Positions 26,962 through 36,219 of a stretch of DNA of 64,000 bases are shown one piece after another; position 1 is the stretch's first letter, and every line of letters begins with the position of its first letter. The notes under the pieces are model-generated. The model saw only the letters and a program-made list of their open reading frames with translations. It had not been told where the DNA came from and searched no databases. This stretch comes from Rothia nasimurium. Lineage in GTDB: Bacteria > Actinomycetota > Actinomycetes > Actinomycetales > Micrococcaceae. The stretch covers positions 124,001-188,000 of the forward strand of contig NZ_CAKMTJ010000001.1 in the NCBI RefSeq assembly GCF_928392795.1. Direction: 5' to 3'. The position numbers and the translations under genes were made by a program.

Positions 26962-27453
26962 ATGAAAGCACGTCTAGCGTTCATCGCCGGTGTAGGTATC
27001 GGTTACGTGCTGGGTGCTCGCGCAGGCCGCGGCCAGTACGAAAAGATCAAGACCCAGGCTGCCAACGTCTGGAACGACCCCAAGGTGCAGAACGGCATCA
27101 AGACCGCCGAAGAAACCATCAAGGAACAGGCACCCGTCGTCGCCGAAAAGGCCAAGGAAGCAGCTGCGGCAGGTGCCGAAAAGGCTAAAGAAGCTGCCGC
27201 CGCAGGCACCGAGAAAGCCAAGGAAAAGGCTGAAGAGGTCAAGGACGCCCGCGCCGAGGCTAAGGCCGAGAAGCAGGTAGAAAAGGCAGAAGCTAAGGCC
27301 GAAAAGGAAACCGAGAAGGCTGTTAAGAAAGCTGAAAAGGAAGCCGATAAGGCTGACAAGAAGGCCCAGAAGCTAGTCGACGAGGCTCCCGCCGATGTTG
27401 TCTCAGACCCTGCTACCGACATGAACGACGAAGGCCCGGCAACTACCAAGTAA
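26962..27453 (+). CDS. YtxH-like membrane-anchored helical protein
   Basis: 163 residues. The N-terminus (RLAFIAGVGIGYVLGARAGRGQYEKI) is a short Gly-rich membrane anchor of the YtxH type. The remainder is an almost pure Ala/Lys/Glu helix with near-repeats (EKAKEAAAAGAEKAKEAAAAG), resembling LEA-like or apolipoprotein-type helices, likely a long coiled coil or amphipathic stalk in the cytoplasm. A stress-related role is typical of the family but not proven. Start ATG 26962 with GAAAGAAGG upstream. Confidence 0.7.
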   Translation: MKARLAFIAGVGIGYVLGARAGRGQYEKIKTQAANVWNDPKVQNGIKTAEETIKEQAPVVAEKAKEAAAAGAEKAKEAAAAGTEKAKEKAEEVKDARAEAKAEKQVEKAEAKAEKETEKAVKKAEKEADKADKKAQKLVDEAPADVVSDPATDMNDEGPATTK

Positions 27454-27476
27454 AGCCTGCTCGTATTCAAGCGCAG

Positions 27477-27515
27477 AACCTCCCGCCCTCGGATAACCGG
27501 ATAGCGGGAGGTTTT
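27477..27515 (+). terminator. Intrinsic terminator
   Basis: AACCTCCCGC (27477-27486) pairs with GCGGGAGGTT (27504-27513), then TT. Confidence 0.85.
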
Positions 27516-27575
27516 GTGCTTCTATCTGGGATAATGGGGAGCGACCTAGACACCACCTAACTTTTGGAGACCCCC

Positions 27576-27932
27576 ATGTCTGATGCCCCCGCACCCGCCT
27601 GCCCCGCCTGCGCTGAAGAGTACTCCTACCAGCAGGGGGACCTCTGGGTCTGCCCCATGTGCGGTCACGAATGGGTCGAAGCTGATACCGCTGAGGAAGA
27701 AGAGGCCGGCTCCAAGGTGCTCGATGCTGTCGGCAACGAGCTGGTCGACGGCGATTCTGTCACCATCACCAAGGGCCTCAAGGTCAAGGGCGGCGCTGAC
27801 ATCAAGGCTGGCACCAAGGTACGCGGTATCCGCCTGCTCGAAAGCCCCGTCAACGGCCACGACATTGAAGCTAAGGTTCCCGGTGCAGGCCAGATGTACC
27901 TGAAGTCCTCTGTGGTCAAGAAGAGCAACTAA
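27576..27932 (+). CDS. PhnA/YjdM family zinc-ribbon protein
   Basis: 118 residues. An N-terminal zinc ribbon (CPACAEEYSYQQGDLWVCPMCGHEW) is followed by an SH3-like C-terminal domain (VLDAVGNELVDGDSVTITKGLKVKGG...IKAGTKVRGIRL...GAGQMYLKSSVVKK). Matches YjdM, long called alkylphosphonate utilisation protein PhnA, although it is not the phosphonoacetate hydrolase and its true role is unclear. ATG 27576 with GGAGA upstream. GATAAT (27530-27535) is a probable -10. Confidence 0.92.
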   Translation: MSDAPAPACPACAEEYSYQQGDLWVCPMCGHEWVEADTAEEEEAGSKVLDAVGNELVDGDSVTITKGLKVKGGADIKAGTKVRGIRLLESPVNGHDIEAKVPGAGQMYLKSSVVKKSN

Positions 27933-27955
27933 CCACTGAAAGCAGTGGCTTACCG

Positions 27956-29332
27956 ATGAAATGGCTAGTGTGGGCGGTGGCTATAGCCGCCTACGTGTTC
28001 TCAATCATCAACCGCAGCTCCTTCTCGGCGCTGGGGGCCACTGCCCAAACCCACTTTGGGGTAGAGGCTACAGCTATTTCCCTTTTCATCATGCTGCAGC
28101 TGGTGGTCTACGCCAGCTGGCAGGTACCGGTGGGTGCCCTGCTTGACCGTAAGGGGGCGCCGGTGCTGATTGCCGGTGGCCTGACCCTCATGACGGCTGG
28201 CCAGTTTCTCCTGGCCCAGAGTGAGACTGTGCCCCTGGCCCTGCTGGCGCGTGTGCTGGTGGGCAGTGGGGACGCCTGTATATTCGTCAGCCTAATTCGT
28301 CTGATTTCAGACTGGTTTACCCCTAAACAGATTCCGGTGGTCAACCAAATTAGCGCCAATATGGGCCAGATGGGTCAGCTGGTTGCCGTCACACCCCTGG
28401 TCACCCTGGTGGGCGCCCTGGGCTGGCAGGGCGGCTTTACCGTTCTCGCCGTTATCGGTTCCTGCCTTCTGATCCTGGCCCTATTTACGCTCAGGCCGGC
28501 TCCCGGTAAGGCTACCGTTGCCCAGGGGCTAGGCCGCCGAGCCCGGCGCGGACGGGGGAGCGAGTCCGCCCGGCGTCCGCTCCCTGACCAGGAAGAAGCC
28601 AACCGGGCCCGCACCGACCACCCCTATCCCGTCACAGACTCTTTGCCCATGCTTCCCCCGGCCTCGGGTCCAGGCTTTGCGGCCTCTATCAGGCAGGTAC
28701 TGGCCTACCCGGGAGTGCGCCTGGCCTTCTGGGTGCACTACGTCACCGCCTCTATGATTTTCTCCATCATGTTGCTGTGGGGCATGCCCTTTTTAACCGG
28801 GGGCCTGGGCTATAGCCGGGCCCTGGCTTCGGGCATCGTCAGCACAGTGGTAGCCTCCATCGTCATCGCCGGATTCTTCACTGGCTCGATTCTCTCCCGC
28901 TTTTCTCCCTACCGGGTGCACATTGCGGTGGGCAGCAGCCTGCTCAACCTCAGCCTGTGGTCCCTGATTTTCTTCTGGCCCGGAATTGCCCCCACCGCCC
29001 TGGTATACGCCGCAGCTATCACCCTGGGCATCAACGGCCCGGTGTCCATGGCAGCTTTTGAGGTGGTGCGTTCGCACGTGCCCCAGCACCAGCGCGGCCT
29101 AGCCACAGGCATCGCCAATATGGGTGGCTTCGTAGGGGCCCTCACCATCGTGTTCCTGATCGGCCTGATTCTTGACAGCCTCGGCGCCGGCACCCCCGAA
29201 ACCTACACCCTTGAGGCCTTCCGCTGGGCCATGGCCAGCCACATCCCGGTGATTCTGCTAGGTATTCTCATGATTGCCCTGCTCTACCCCAAGGCTAAGT
29301 GGGCGCTGGCAGGCCGGGCACAGGCGTCCTAG
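27956..29332 (+). CDS. MFS transporter
   Basis: 458 residues, twelve predicted membrane helices in two halves with a charged central cytoplasmic loop (~185-225, rich in Arg/Glu). The motif-A region reads VPVGALLDRKGAPVLIAGG and is well conserved. The second half begins PGVRLAFWVHYVTASMIFS. The overall pattern suits anion/drug or organic-acid carriers, but the substrate cannot be predicted. It begins 23 nt after the PhnA-like gene and is probably co-transcribed with it. Confidence 0.85.
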   Translation: MKWLVWAVAIAAYVFSIINRSSFSALGATAQTHFGVEATAISLFIMLQLVVYASWQVPVGALLDRKGAPVLIAGGLTLMTAGQFLLAQSETVPLALLARVLVGSGDACIFVSLIRLISDWFTPKQIPVVNQISANMGQMGQLVAVTPLVTLVGALGWQGGFTVLAVIGSCLLILALFTLRPAPGKATVAQGLGRRARRGRGSESARRPLPDQEEANRARTDHPYPVTDSLPMLPPASGPGFAASIRQVLAYPGVRLAFWVHYVTASMIFSIMLLWGMPFLTGGLGYSRALASGIVSTVVASIVIAGFFTGSILSRFSPYRVHIAVGSSLLNLSLWSLIFFWPGIAPTALVYAAAITLGINGPVSMAAFEVVRSHVPQHQRGLATGIANMGGFVGALTIVFLIGLILDSLGAGTPETYTLEAFRWAMASHIPVILLGILMIALLYPKAKWALAGRAQAS

Positions 29333-29496
29333 TTTCTCAGGGGCGGACGCCCGCCGCCCCTCCCCAGCAGGCAGGCAGCAAACACACGGGGAGGGCTGCG
29401 GTATCTTGCCCACATTTTCCGGTTTTCACTGGGCAGGTGCTAGTGCGGTCTTTAGAATTAAAAGCCGCACACCATGCCTTACCCTGTGAAGGAACC

Positions 29497-30174
29497 ATGA
29501 CCAGAAAATCAGTCGTCCTGTTCACTAGCCTTGCCCTGCTGGCCCTCACCGCCTGCCAGCAGGAAGAAGCCATCACCCGCGTTGACCCGCAGACCGCTTC
29601 AGCAAGCGCAAGTTCAGCATCGCCCAGCCCTACCCCCACCGTTGAGGCGACCACCGCAACGCCCACTCCGGAGCCGACTCCCGAACCCACCACCGCAGAG
29701 CCGACCCCTGAGCCCACTCCCGAGGACCCCTTCCCGGGCACCGTCTTTGCCGAGAACGGCGTGACCTTCTTCGTCCCCCAGGACTACGTGCAGGACGCCG
29801 CTCCCTCCCAGGCAGAAATCTTCACCTACCAGTTCACCCACTACCGTAGCGCAGAGGACGCCGCGGGCCGCTTTATGGTGGGCACCCCCTATAACGATGA
29901 GCAGGGGCGCAGCGCTGAAGAGATGGAGAAAGAAACCGTCGCCCGCCTTACCCCGGCCTGGTCTATCAACGAGACCGTTGAGACCATTAACTACACCCGC
30001 GAAGACGGCGTGCGTGTGATTCGCTCCGAGGTACGTTTTGCTTCGAGTAACGCCCCCGGCTACATCTTCACCCTGGATAACGGGCACGAGCTGATGCACG
30101 CCGCTATCTTGGTGGACGAGGCCAACCCCGACTTTGTGAAGAAGATTGAGGATTCTATCGGCTTCGCCTGGTAG
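29497..30174 (+). CDS. Secreted lipoprotein with Thr/Pro/Glu-repeat linker
   Basis: 225 residues. The signal peptide ends in lipobox LLALTAC, so Cys20 is predicted to be lipidated. Residues ~28-80 are a spacer of repeated PTPEPTPEPT units, giving a wall-spanning stalk. The C-terminal domain (~85-225, FPGTVFAENGVTFFVPQDYVQDA...) resembles the small sensor or adhesion-like lipoprotein domains of actinobacteria without a known catalytic site. ATG 29497 follows GAAGGAACC. Function unknown. Confidence 0.7.
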   Translation: MTRKSVVLFTSLALLALTACQQEEAITRVDPQTASASASSASPSPTPTVEATTATPTPEPTPEPTTAEPTPEPTPEDPFPGTVFAENGVTFFVPQDYVQDAAPSQAEIFTYQFTHYRSAEDAAGRFMVGTPYNDEQGRSAEEMEKETVARLTPAWSINETVETINYTREDGVRVIRSEVRFASSNAPGYIFTLDNGHELMHAAILVDEANPDFVKKIEDSIGFAW

Positions 30175-30201
30175 CAGGTACCTTAGCCAGAAGCCTATAC
30201 G

Positions 30202-30239
30202 CACAGCGGGCGGAACCGGTACCGGTTCCGCCCGCTGTG
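30202..30239. terminator. 38-bp perfect palindrome, terminator-like
   Basis: 19 nt (CACAGCGGGCGGAACCGGT) are followed immediately by their exact reverse complement, with no spacer. It lies between the convergent lipoprotein and TetR genes. No T-run on either side. Confidence 0.7.
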
Positions 30240-30275
30240 GCGTTTAAAGAGTTTCGCTATAGGTTTGCCCCGCTT

Positions 30276-30968
30276 TTAGTTTTCTTCTGCGGTCTCTTCG
30301 GGGGTGTGCAGCTCGCCCACGCCCTCAGACAGGGCAATGAATTCGTCGATGTCTTCCTGGGTTGCATAGGGTACGGGGTGTACAAGCAGCTCGTTGATAC
30401 TGGAGCGGAAGATGTAGCTGAGGTTGACCGGGTCTGACCCCTTGCCGCCGATGATGGCCTTGGTCGTTAGGCCATAGCTGAGCATGGTTAGCTGATTAGC
30501 CTGCACCTTGAGATCGGTGCCAGTCTTAATCTGCCCCGCTTGATCGAGCTGCACCAGCATGTCGTAGAAGAGGGTGCGGATGCGCTCCAGGCTGGCAGTC
30601 GAAATATCTTTAATTTCGGGGGTAGAACGCAGCTCGGCCACCATGCCCAGGGTGATGCGGGAAACCGCGCGGGAGCGCGGGGTGAGTGGGATGAAGTGCT
30701 CAAGAATCTTGATGGTGTTGAGCACGTCCTGCCCCTGTACCGATACCTCCCGCATACTGGCCTCGGTCTCTACACCGATAAGTTCCAGGGCATAAGTGAC
30801 AAGTTCGACGCGGCTGTCGAAGGAGTGGCGCAGGGAACCGGTGGAAATACCGGCTTCGGCTGCCACGTTGCGAATGGTGATAGCGCTGACGCCGCGCTCG
30901 TTGAGGAGTTTCCAGACTGCCTGGGAAATGACTTTCTTGCGTTCGTCGTGGTCAATGAGCTTAGGCAC
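30276..30968 (-). CDS. TetR-family regulator (second of a tandem pair)
   Basis: 230 residues. The N-terminal HTH (VPKLIDHDERKKVISQAVWKLL...ITIRNVAAEAGISTGSLRHSF) is followed by a helical ligand domain with an acidic C-terminal tail. GTG 30968 has AGGAG 7 nt upstream and overlaps the previous TetR stop by 8 nt. It is clearly paralogous to that gene (same VPKLI(D/N)H start and VAAEAGISTGSLRH helix). Probably they form an operon with, and regulate, the UvrA-like resistance gene. Confidence 0.88.
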   Translation of the reverse strand: MPKLIDHDERKKVISQAVWKLLNERGVSAITIRNVAAEAGISTGSLRHSFDSRVELVTYALELIGVETEASMREVSVQGQDVLNTIKILEHFIPLTPRSRAVSRITLGMVAELRSTPEIKDISTASLERIRTLFYDMLVQLDQAGQIKTGTDLKVQANQLTMLSYGLTTKAIIGGKGSDPVNLSYIFRSSINELLVHPVPYATQEDIDEFIALSEGVGELHTPEETAEEN

Positions 30969-31611
30969 TGAAGAACTCCTGACTGAAGTAGTCGAGGTCC
31001 TGCTCTTCGGGGTAGGTGAAGATTTCCAGCAGGGTCTCGAAGTGGGTGAGCATGGGGGCCATGAGCTCTTCGTCGCTTGCCTCGCCATCGGTGAGCAGGT
31101 AGAGACAATTAATTCCCCACAGCAGAGCTACAAGCTTTTCTACCTCTAGGTCGATATCGATATCGTCGCGCACAAAGCCCTGGGCCCGTAGCTGGCTGAG
31201 CAGGAAGCCGTAGGCGTAGAGGAAGTCCTTTTCGTGGGACTGCAGAATCTTGGCGGTACCGGGAATCGTTGAGGCATCGGCCAGCATGCCCGCAACCACG
31301 GTGATAAAGAGCTTGCCGTCTTCAGAGACGGGGGAGAGCTCGGTGAATATTTCTTCGAGGCTGTAAATCAGCTCGTAGTTGAAGGTGTGGCTGGTGAGGG
31401 ACCTAATGAAGCGCTTGCCTACATAGTCGAGAGAGAACTGCATCATCTCTTCGTGGGAGGGGAAGACGTGGCGCAGAGAGCCTGTAGAGATGCCAGCTTC
31501 GGCGGCTACGGTTCGCACAGATACGCCACGGACGCCTTCACGGGCTAGCACCGCCCAGACAGCTTGGGCGATTTCTTGTTTGCGTTCTTCGTGGTTGATG
31601 AGTTTTGGCAC
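30961..31611 (-). CDS. TetR-family regulator (first of a tandem pair)
   Basis: 216 residues; HTH segment VSVRTVAAEAGISTGSLRHVF near residues 28-48, then a helical effector domain. GTG 31611 gives VPKLINHEERKQEIAQAVW, aligned to its downstream paralogue. It begins 91 nt after the UvrA-like gene on the same strand and overlaps the second TetR. The three genes look like one transcript in which an antibiotic-resistance ABC protein is paired with two related ligand sensors. Confidence 0.88.
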   Translation of the reverse strand: MPKLINHEERKQEIAQAVWAVLAREGVRGVSVRTVAAEAGISTGSLRHVFPSHEEMMQFSLDYVGKRFIRSLTSHTFNYELIYSLEEIFTELSPVSEDGKLFITVVAGMLADASTIPGTAKILQSHEKDFLYAYGFLLSQLRAQGFVRDDIDIDLEVEKLVALLWGINCLYLLTDGEASDEELMAPMLTHFETLLEIFTYPEEQDLDYFSQEFFSA

Positions 31612-31701
31612 AGTTTTACTTTAGATGATGGTGTGGTTACAGGCGTCGCCCCCTGTCTTTTTTCGTGGGAGAACGCCTTTATGACGTGGTGCGGCGGGGT
31701 T

Positions 31702-34059
31702 TTATGACGCTAGGTAGGACGCCAGGTGCTCGCCGGTGAGGGTACCGGCGGCGGCGAGGGCAGTGGGGGTGCCCTCAAACACGATTGTACCGCCACCGTG
31801 GCCGGCCTCTGGGCCAACGTCAATAATATGGTCAGAATGGGCGATGACTGCCTGGTGGTGTTCGATGCAGAGCACGGTGGTTCCGGCATCGACCAGCTGG
31901 TCGAGCAGGGTGAGGAACTGCTGAATATCGGCCAGGTGTAGGCCGGTGGTGGGTTCGTCGAAGATGTAGATTCCGCCGGGTTCTGCCATGTGGGTGGCGA
32001 GTTTGATGCGCTGACGCTCGCCGCCGGAGAGGGTGGAGAGGGGCTGACCGAGGGTGATGTAGCCCAGGCCCACATCAACCAGGCGCTGCAGGATTTTGGT
32101 GGCGGCGGCCAGCTTGGTGTCTTTGGCGCTGAAGAAGGTGAGGGCATCGGCAGCAGAGAGGGCCAGAACGTCGCTGATGTTCTTGTCGCCCAGGCGGTAT
32201 TCGAGTACGCCGGGGGAGAAGCGTTTTCCCTCGCAGGCCTCGCAGACGGCGGTGGATTTTTCCATGAAGCCCAGCTGGGTTTCCAGCACGCCGGTGCCCT
32301 TACATTCGGGGCAGGCGCCCTCAGAGTTGGCTGAGAAGAGGGCGGGCTTGACCCCGTTAGCCTTGGCGAAGGCCTTGCGGATAGGTTCGAGTAAGCCTGT
32401 ATAAGTAGCCGGGTTGGAACGGCGCGAGCCCTTGATAGGGGCCTGGTCGATGTAGATGATGCGCTCTTCGCTATCTGCCTGCTGTTCCAGGAGCTCGGTA
32501 ATCAGGGAGGACTTACCGGACCCGGCAACGCCGGTGAAGGTGGTCAGGACGCCGGTAGGCACGGCCACCGAGACATTTTTGAGGTTGTTGCGGGTTGCGT
32601 GAGCAACCTGCAGGGCCCCGATAGCCGGGCGGACGGCGTCCTTAAGCCCCTGCCGGTCGTAGAAGTGGCGGGAGGTGACGGTGTCTGCCTGCTTGAGCCC
32701 CTCGAAGGCACCGGCGTAGACCACGGTGCCACCGGCGGAGCCGGCGGCCGGGCCCATGTCGATAATATGGTCGGCAATGGCGATGGTCTCGGGCTTATGC
32801 TCAACCACCAACACGGTGTTGCCGCGGTCGCGCAGGCGCAACAGAAGCTCGTTCATCTTGGTGACGTCGTGGGGGTGAAGGCCCGCGGTGGGCTCGTCAA
32901 AGACATAGGTGACGTCGGTGAGCGGGGACCCTAGGTGGCGCACCATCTTGGCGCGCTGGGCCTCACCGCCAGAGAGCGAAGAAGCTGACCGGGACAGAGC
33001 AATGTACCCCAGCCCGATTGTGACCATAGAGTCAAGTAGATGTTCAAGAGCCCCGAGTAGGGGAGCGACCTCGGGGATATCCTGCTCCCGAACCCAGGCG
33101 AGCAGATCGGTGACCTGCATATCGCAGAGCTGCGCAATATTCACCCCGTTGACCTTGGACGCCAGAGCAGCTTGAGAAAGCCGGGTGCCACCGCAGTCGG
33201 GGCAGGGCACAAAAGTGACCGCTCGGTCAACAAAGGCACGGATATGGGGCTGCATGCCCTCCTTGTCCTTAGACAGCATAGACTTCTCGATGCGGGGAAC
33301 CAGACCCTCATAGGTCATGTTGATACCCGCGATTTTCATCTTGGTGGGCTCTTTATAGAGAAAATCGGCACGCTGCTCTTCGGTGAAGTCCTTGACCGGA
33401 ATATCGGTAAGGCCCGACTCCTTGTAGAGACGGGCGGACCAGCCACTGGTAGAGAAACCGGGAACCTTGAAGAAGCCCTCGTCCTCCATAGTCAGGTTCT
33501 CATCAAAGAGCTCAGTCAGGTCGATCTGGCTGGTGCGGCCCAGCCCCTCACAGCGGTTGCACATACCGCCGGTGCGGGAGAAAGTAACGTGTTCGGCCTT
33601 GCCGTCGCCCACCTTACGAGCCCCAGTGCCCTGCACGGTCGCCTGGTTGAAAGAAAAAGCGGTGGGGGAGCCCAGGTTGGGGGTGCCCACGCGGGCAAAG
33701 AGCATACGGAGCATGGGAAGGGCATCGGTTGCAGTGCCCACCGTTGAGCGAGGGTTAGCCCCCAGGCGCTCCTGATCGACGATAATCGCGCTGGTCAGCC
33801 CCTCAATCGCATCGACATCGGGCCGATCCTGATGCGGCATAAAACCCTGCACAAAAGCCGAATAGGTTTCGTTAATAAGACGCTGGGACTCAGCGGCCAC
33901 CACACCAAAAGCCAAGGACGACTTACCCGACCCCGACACACCGGTAAAGACCGTCAGACGGCGCTTAGGAATCTCAACCGAAACATTCTTGAGATTATTA
34001 TTGCGGGCACCCGTAATACGAATAGTCTGATGGGAATCAGCGGCGTGAGCAGTAGACAC
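31702..34059 (-). CDS. UvrA-like ABC protein (DrrC-type drug resistance)
   Basis: 785 residues, shorter than true UvrA (~950). Two ABC ATPase modules: Walker [14 protein letters not shown] and [13 protein letters not shown], signatures [11 protein letters not shown] and [11 protein letters not shown], Walker [13 protein letters not shown] and [12 protein letters not shown]. Zinc-binding modules are [16 protein letters not shown], and CPECKGTG with CEACEGKR. The size and the missing UvrB-binding region match UvrA-like proteins such as DrrC that protect DNA from intercalating drugs. Next to two TetR genes, this suggests an inducible self-protection unit. Confidence 0.88.
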   Translation of the reverse strand: MSTAHAADSHQTIRITGARNNNLKNVSVEIPKRRLTVFTGVSGSGKSSLAFGVVAAESQRLINETYSAFVQGFMPHQDRPDVDAIEGLTSAIIVDQERLGANPRSTVGTATDALPMLRMLFARVGTPNLGSPTAFSFNQATVQGTGARKVGDGKAEHVTFSRTGGMCNRCEGLGRTSQIDLTELFDENLTMEDEGFFKVPGFSTSGWSARLYKESGLTDIPVKDFTEEQRADFLYKEPTKMKIAGINMTYEGLVPRIEKSMLSKDKEGMQPHIRAFVDRAVTFVPCPDCGGTRLSQAALASKVNGVNIAQLCDMQVTDLLAWVREQDIPEVAPLLGALEHLLDSMVTIGLGYIALSRSASSLSGGEAQRAKMVRHLGSPLTDVTYVFDEPTAGLHPHDVTKMNELLLRLRDRGNTVLVVEHKPETIAIADHIIDMGPAAGSAGGTVVYAGAFEGLKQADTVTSRHFYDRQGLKDAVRPAIGALQVAHATRNNLKNVSVAVPTGVLTTFTGVAGSGKSSLITELLEQQADSEERIIYIDQAPIKGSRRSNPATYTGLLEPIRKAFAKANGVKPALFSANSEGACPECKGTGVLETQLGFMEKSTAVCEACEGKRFSPGVLEYRLGDKNISDVLALSAADALTFFSAKDTKLAAATKILQRLVDVGLGYITLGQPLSTLSGGERQRIKLATHMAEPGGIYIFDEPTTGLHLADIQQFLTLLDQLVDAGTTVLCIEHHQAVIAHSDHIIDVGPEAGHGGGTIVFEGTPTALAAAGTLTGEHLASYLAS

Positions 34060-34189
34060 GAAATCTCCCTAAAGTGCGAAAGTTAGCTGCATATCAGTCT
34101 AGCGAACCGCGCACACCTGACTAGACCGGCGGTTCCCCGCACAGCGCAACACCTTGCACCACCCCGGTTGCCTGCGCCACAATACAACT

Positions 34190-34684
34190 ATGGCTACTAC
34201 ACATCTTGAAGGCAATGACGTACAGACCGTAGGCGACCTGCCCGCCGTAGGTTCCACAGCACCCGCATTCACCCTGGTGGGCACCGACCTTGACGCAGTC
34301 ACCTCAGACTCATTCGAGGGCAAGAACCTGGTCCTCAACATCTTCCCCTCCATCGACACCGGCGTCTGCGCCGCGTCCGTCCGTAAATTTAACGAAGAAG
34401 CATCCAAGCTAGAGAACACCACCGTCGTGTGCGTCTCCAAGGACCTGCCCTTCGCCCTGAGCCGCTTCTGCGGTGCCGAAGGCATTGAGAACGTTGTCTC
34501 AGCCTCAGCCTTCCGCGACTCCTTCGGCGAAGACTACGGCGTCACCATGACCGACGGCCCCCTGGCCGGCCTGCTGGCTCGCTCCGTTGTGGTCATCAAC
34601 GCCGCCGGTGAGGTCATCTACACCCAGCTGGTCGACGAAATCACCACCGAACCTGATTACGAGGCAGCGCTCGCAGCACTCTAA
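34190..34684 (+). CDS. tpx: Thiol peroxidase (Tpx-type peroxiredoxin)
   Basis: 164 residues; reduces organic hydroperoxides using thioredoxin. Peroxidatic Cys60 in [14 protein letters not shown] and resolving Cys94 in [10 protein letters not shown], with the Tpx-specific KDLPFA between them. ATG 34190 has no Shine-Dalgarno; CACAAT (34178-34183), a few bases upstream, could be a -10 of a leaderless transcript. Downstream lie a partial and a full copy of the two-stem repeat, and a 21-bp direct repeat of its own last codons. Confidence 0.95.
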   Translation: MATTHLEGNDVQTVGDLPAVGSTAPAFTLVGTDLDAVTSDSFEGKNLVLNIFPSIDTGVCAASVRKFNEEASKLENTTVVCVSKDLPFALSRFCGAEGIENVVSASAFRDSFGEDYGVTMTDGPLAGLLARSVVVINAAGEVIYTQLVDEITTEPDYEAALAAL

Positions 34685-34687
34685 AAC
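34667..34687 (+). repeat. 21-bp direct repeat at the tpx 3' end (first copy)
   Basis: GCGCTCGCAGCACTCTAAAA plus C; repeated exactly at 34752-34772. It includes the last tpx codons and stop. The pair brackets a partial two-stem repeat. Confidence 0.85.
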
Positions 34688-34718
34688 CAACATCACTTAC
34701 GCGGTGGGTATATCCCTT

Positions 34719-34772
34719 CCGCTTGCTGACCCTCTCCTAGCTCGCGCTGGGGCGCTCGCAGCACTCTAAAAC
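34719..34772 (+). repeat. Partial two-stem repeat, copy 3, with second 21-bp direct repeat
   Basis: Contains GCTTGCTGACCCTCTC but lacks the GATTCACGCC block; its right side is the second copy of the tpx-end direct repeat (34752-34772). It looks like a recombination or slippage product. Confidence 0.6.
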
Positions 34773-34793
34773 AGAGACACCGCGCAATAAATT

Positions 34794-34901
34794 AGCGCAG
34801 CAAACATACTCTCGCCGACTGACCCTCTCGCTCCTCGCCTAGAGGCTCGTCACGATTCACGCCAGACCCAGCCAGTCGGCTCCGAGTATGTTTGCTGCGC
34901 T
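34794..34901 (+). repeat. Two-stem intergenic repeat, copy 4; also acts as terminator
   Basis: 18-bp perfect outer stem (AGCGCAGCAAACATACTC / 34884-34901), second stem GCCGACTG / CAGTCGGC, conserved ACCCTCTC and GATTCACGCCAG blocks. It ends in a T-run (34901-34905), so it probably terminates tpx. Confidence 0.85.
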
Positions 34902-34931
34902 TTTTGGTAGGTACCTCTTGGCGGTATGTCC

Positions 34932-35258
34932 TTAGAAGACCCAGTTAGCAAGCACCACGCAGGTTGCTGTACCTACGATGAGGGAGAGTGCCAGGTTCTT
35001 CCGCCACAGGTGGGTAGCAACAGTTACCACCGCTCCGGCGAGGTAGGGCAGGGCTGCCTCGCGGGAAGAGTAGTCGATTTCTGCCATCACGTAGAAGCCC
35101 AGGCAGATGATGGCGCCCATGGGCAGCCAGGCGGCCAGGTTAGCGACTAGCGCTGAATCTTTGAGCAAGGACTTCACACCGAAGGGAATCAGGCGCAGGG
35201 CGAAGGTGATGCCGGCAGCCAGGAAAATAGCGGAAAGAATGTAACCGGTGCTAGGCAC
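34932..35258 (-). CDS. azlD: AzlD-family branched-chain amino acid export subunit
   Basis: 108 residues with four predicted helices; small partner of AzlC in branched-chain amino acid export. The family opening GYILSAIFLAAGITFALRLIPF and ALVANLAAWLPMGAIICLGFYVM are clear. GTG 35258 has AAGGAGG 6 nt upstream and overlaps the azlC stop (GTGCCTAG), so the two are translationally coupled. Confidence 0.9.
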   Translation of the reverse strand: MPSTGYILSAIFLAAGITFALRLIPFGVKSLLKDSALVANLAAWLPMGAIICLGFYVMAEIDYSSREAALPYLAGAVVTVATHLWRKNLALSLIVGTATCVVLANWVF

Positions 35259-36084
35259 GGGGAGCCTCCTTCGCAGGGGTGGTGGCACGCTGGGTGGCAA
35301 GGTGACGGATCATGAGCAGGACCACCAGGGTCAGCAGGGACACCAGCAGCATAGAATGCGGGGCGAGGACGATGGCCGTCAGCGAGGCAGCTACCGCAAG
35401 GGACGCTGTGATCCGGTCCTTGACCGCACGGTAGGCGTCGATAGAGAGCACCAGGAACATACCGGTCATCACGAAGTCAACGCCCTCTAAATGGGAGAGA
35501 AAAGTGGCTCCTAGAATCACGCCCAGTGTGGAGCCGCCCCACCAGGAGAGCCAGAGCACCACAGAAACCGTCATGATGCGGGAGCTACGAAAATTCTGCG
35601 ACCCCGTCGCGGTATTCAGGGCGTAGGCCTCGTCGCAGAGCATATACACAGCTAGAGCCTTAGCTAGATTCCCCTTGACGTTCTGCAGGGGATAGGAGAT
35701 GCCGTAAACCAGATGCCGGGCGTTCATCAGCAGGGTCGTGGAAGCAATCAGGCTCAGTGGCGCAGCGGCGGCAATCATGCCCACCAGCAGGAACTCCACC
35801 GACCCGGCAAAGACAATAGCTGAGAGAGCCGGGGCAACCCACCAGGGCAGGCCCACCGAAGCGACCAGCACGCCCAGGCCCATGCCCATAACCACAAAGC
35901 CGATGCAGAGAACACCGGCGACGCGCAGGCCTTCTTTGAAGCCGCTTTCGCCGGGAAGCTGGCTGATGTGTTCCCCCGTAATGGGGGCGGACGCCATCGC
36001 CCCGCTAGCGGGGGCCGGCAGGTTGGCAGGGGTAGAAGGCGCTGAGAGCTGACCTGTATCTGGGCTGGTGTGGTGCATAGCCAT
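35251..36084 (-). CDS. azlC: AzlC-family branched-chain amino acid permease
   Basis: 277 residues. A ~45-residue disordered Ala/Pro/Ser N-terminus is followed by the AzlC domain: FKEGLRVAGVLCIGFVVMGMGLGVLV, IVFAGSVEFLLVGMIAAAAP and LLMNARHLVYGIS. Large subunit of the LIV-E type exporter (BrnF-like), working with the coupled AzlD. ATG 36084 is the family-compatible start; a shorter internal ATG is possible. No Lrp-type regulator is adjacent. Confidence 0.92.
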   Translation of the reverse strand: MAMHHTSPDTGQLSAPSTPANLPAPASGAMASAPITGEHISQLPGESGFKEGLRVAGVLCIGFVVMGMGLGVLVASVGLPWWVAPALSAIVFAGSVEFLLVGMIAAAAPLSLIASTTLLMNARHLVYGISYPLQNVKGNLAKALAVYMLCDEAYALNTATGSQNFRSSRIMTVSVVLWLSWWGGSTLGVILGATFLSHLEGVDFVMTGMFLVLSIDAYRAVKDRITASLAVAASLTAIVLAPHSMLLVSLLTLVVLLMIRHLATQRATTPAKEAPRA

Positions 36085-36219
36085 AAGTTTAGATAAAACT
36101 AGAGGAACTCCAATTTTCTGATCAGCATGTAACTGCTTGCCTCCTCAGAAATAAAACCCGTGCTGGCGCCGTTACCCGGGTACCGGCGTCCGCCCCTCAC
36201 CCCACAGTAAGGAAGAACC

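Noticed and set aside
31702-34059. DNA-repair UvrA
   Set aside because: Too short and lacking the UvrB-interaction region; pairing with TetR genes points to the drug-resistance branch.
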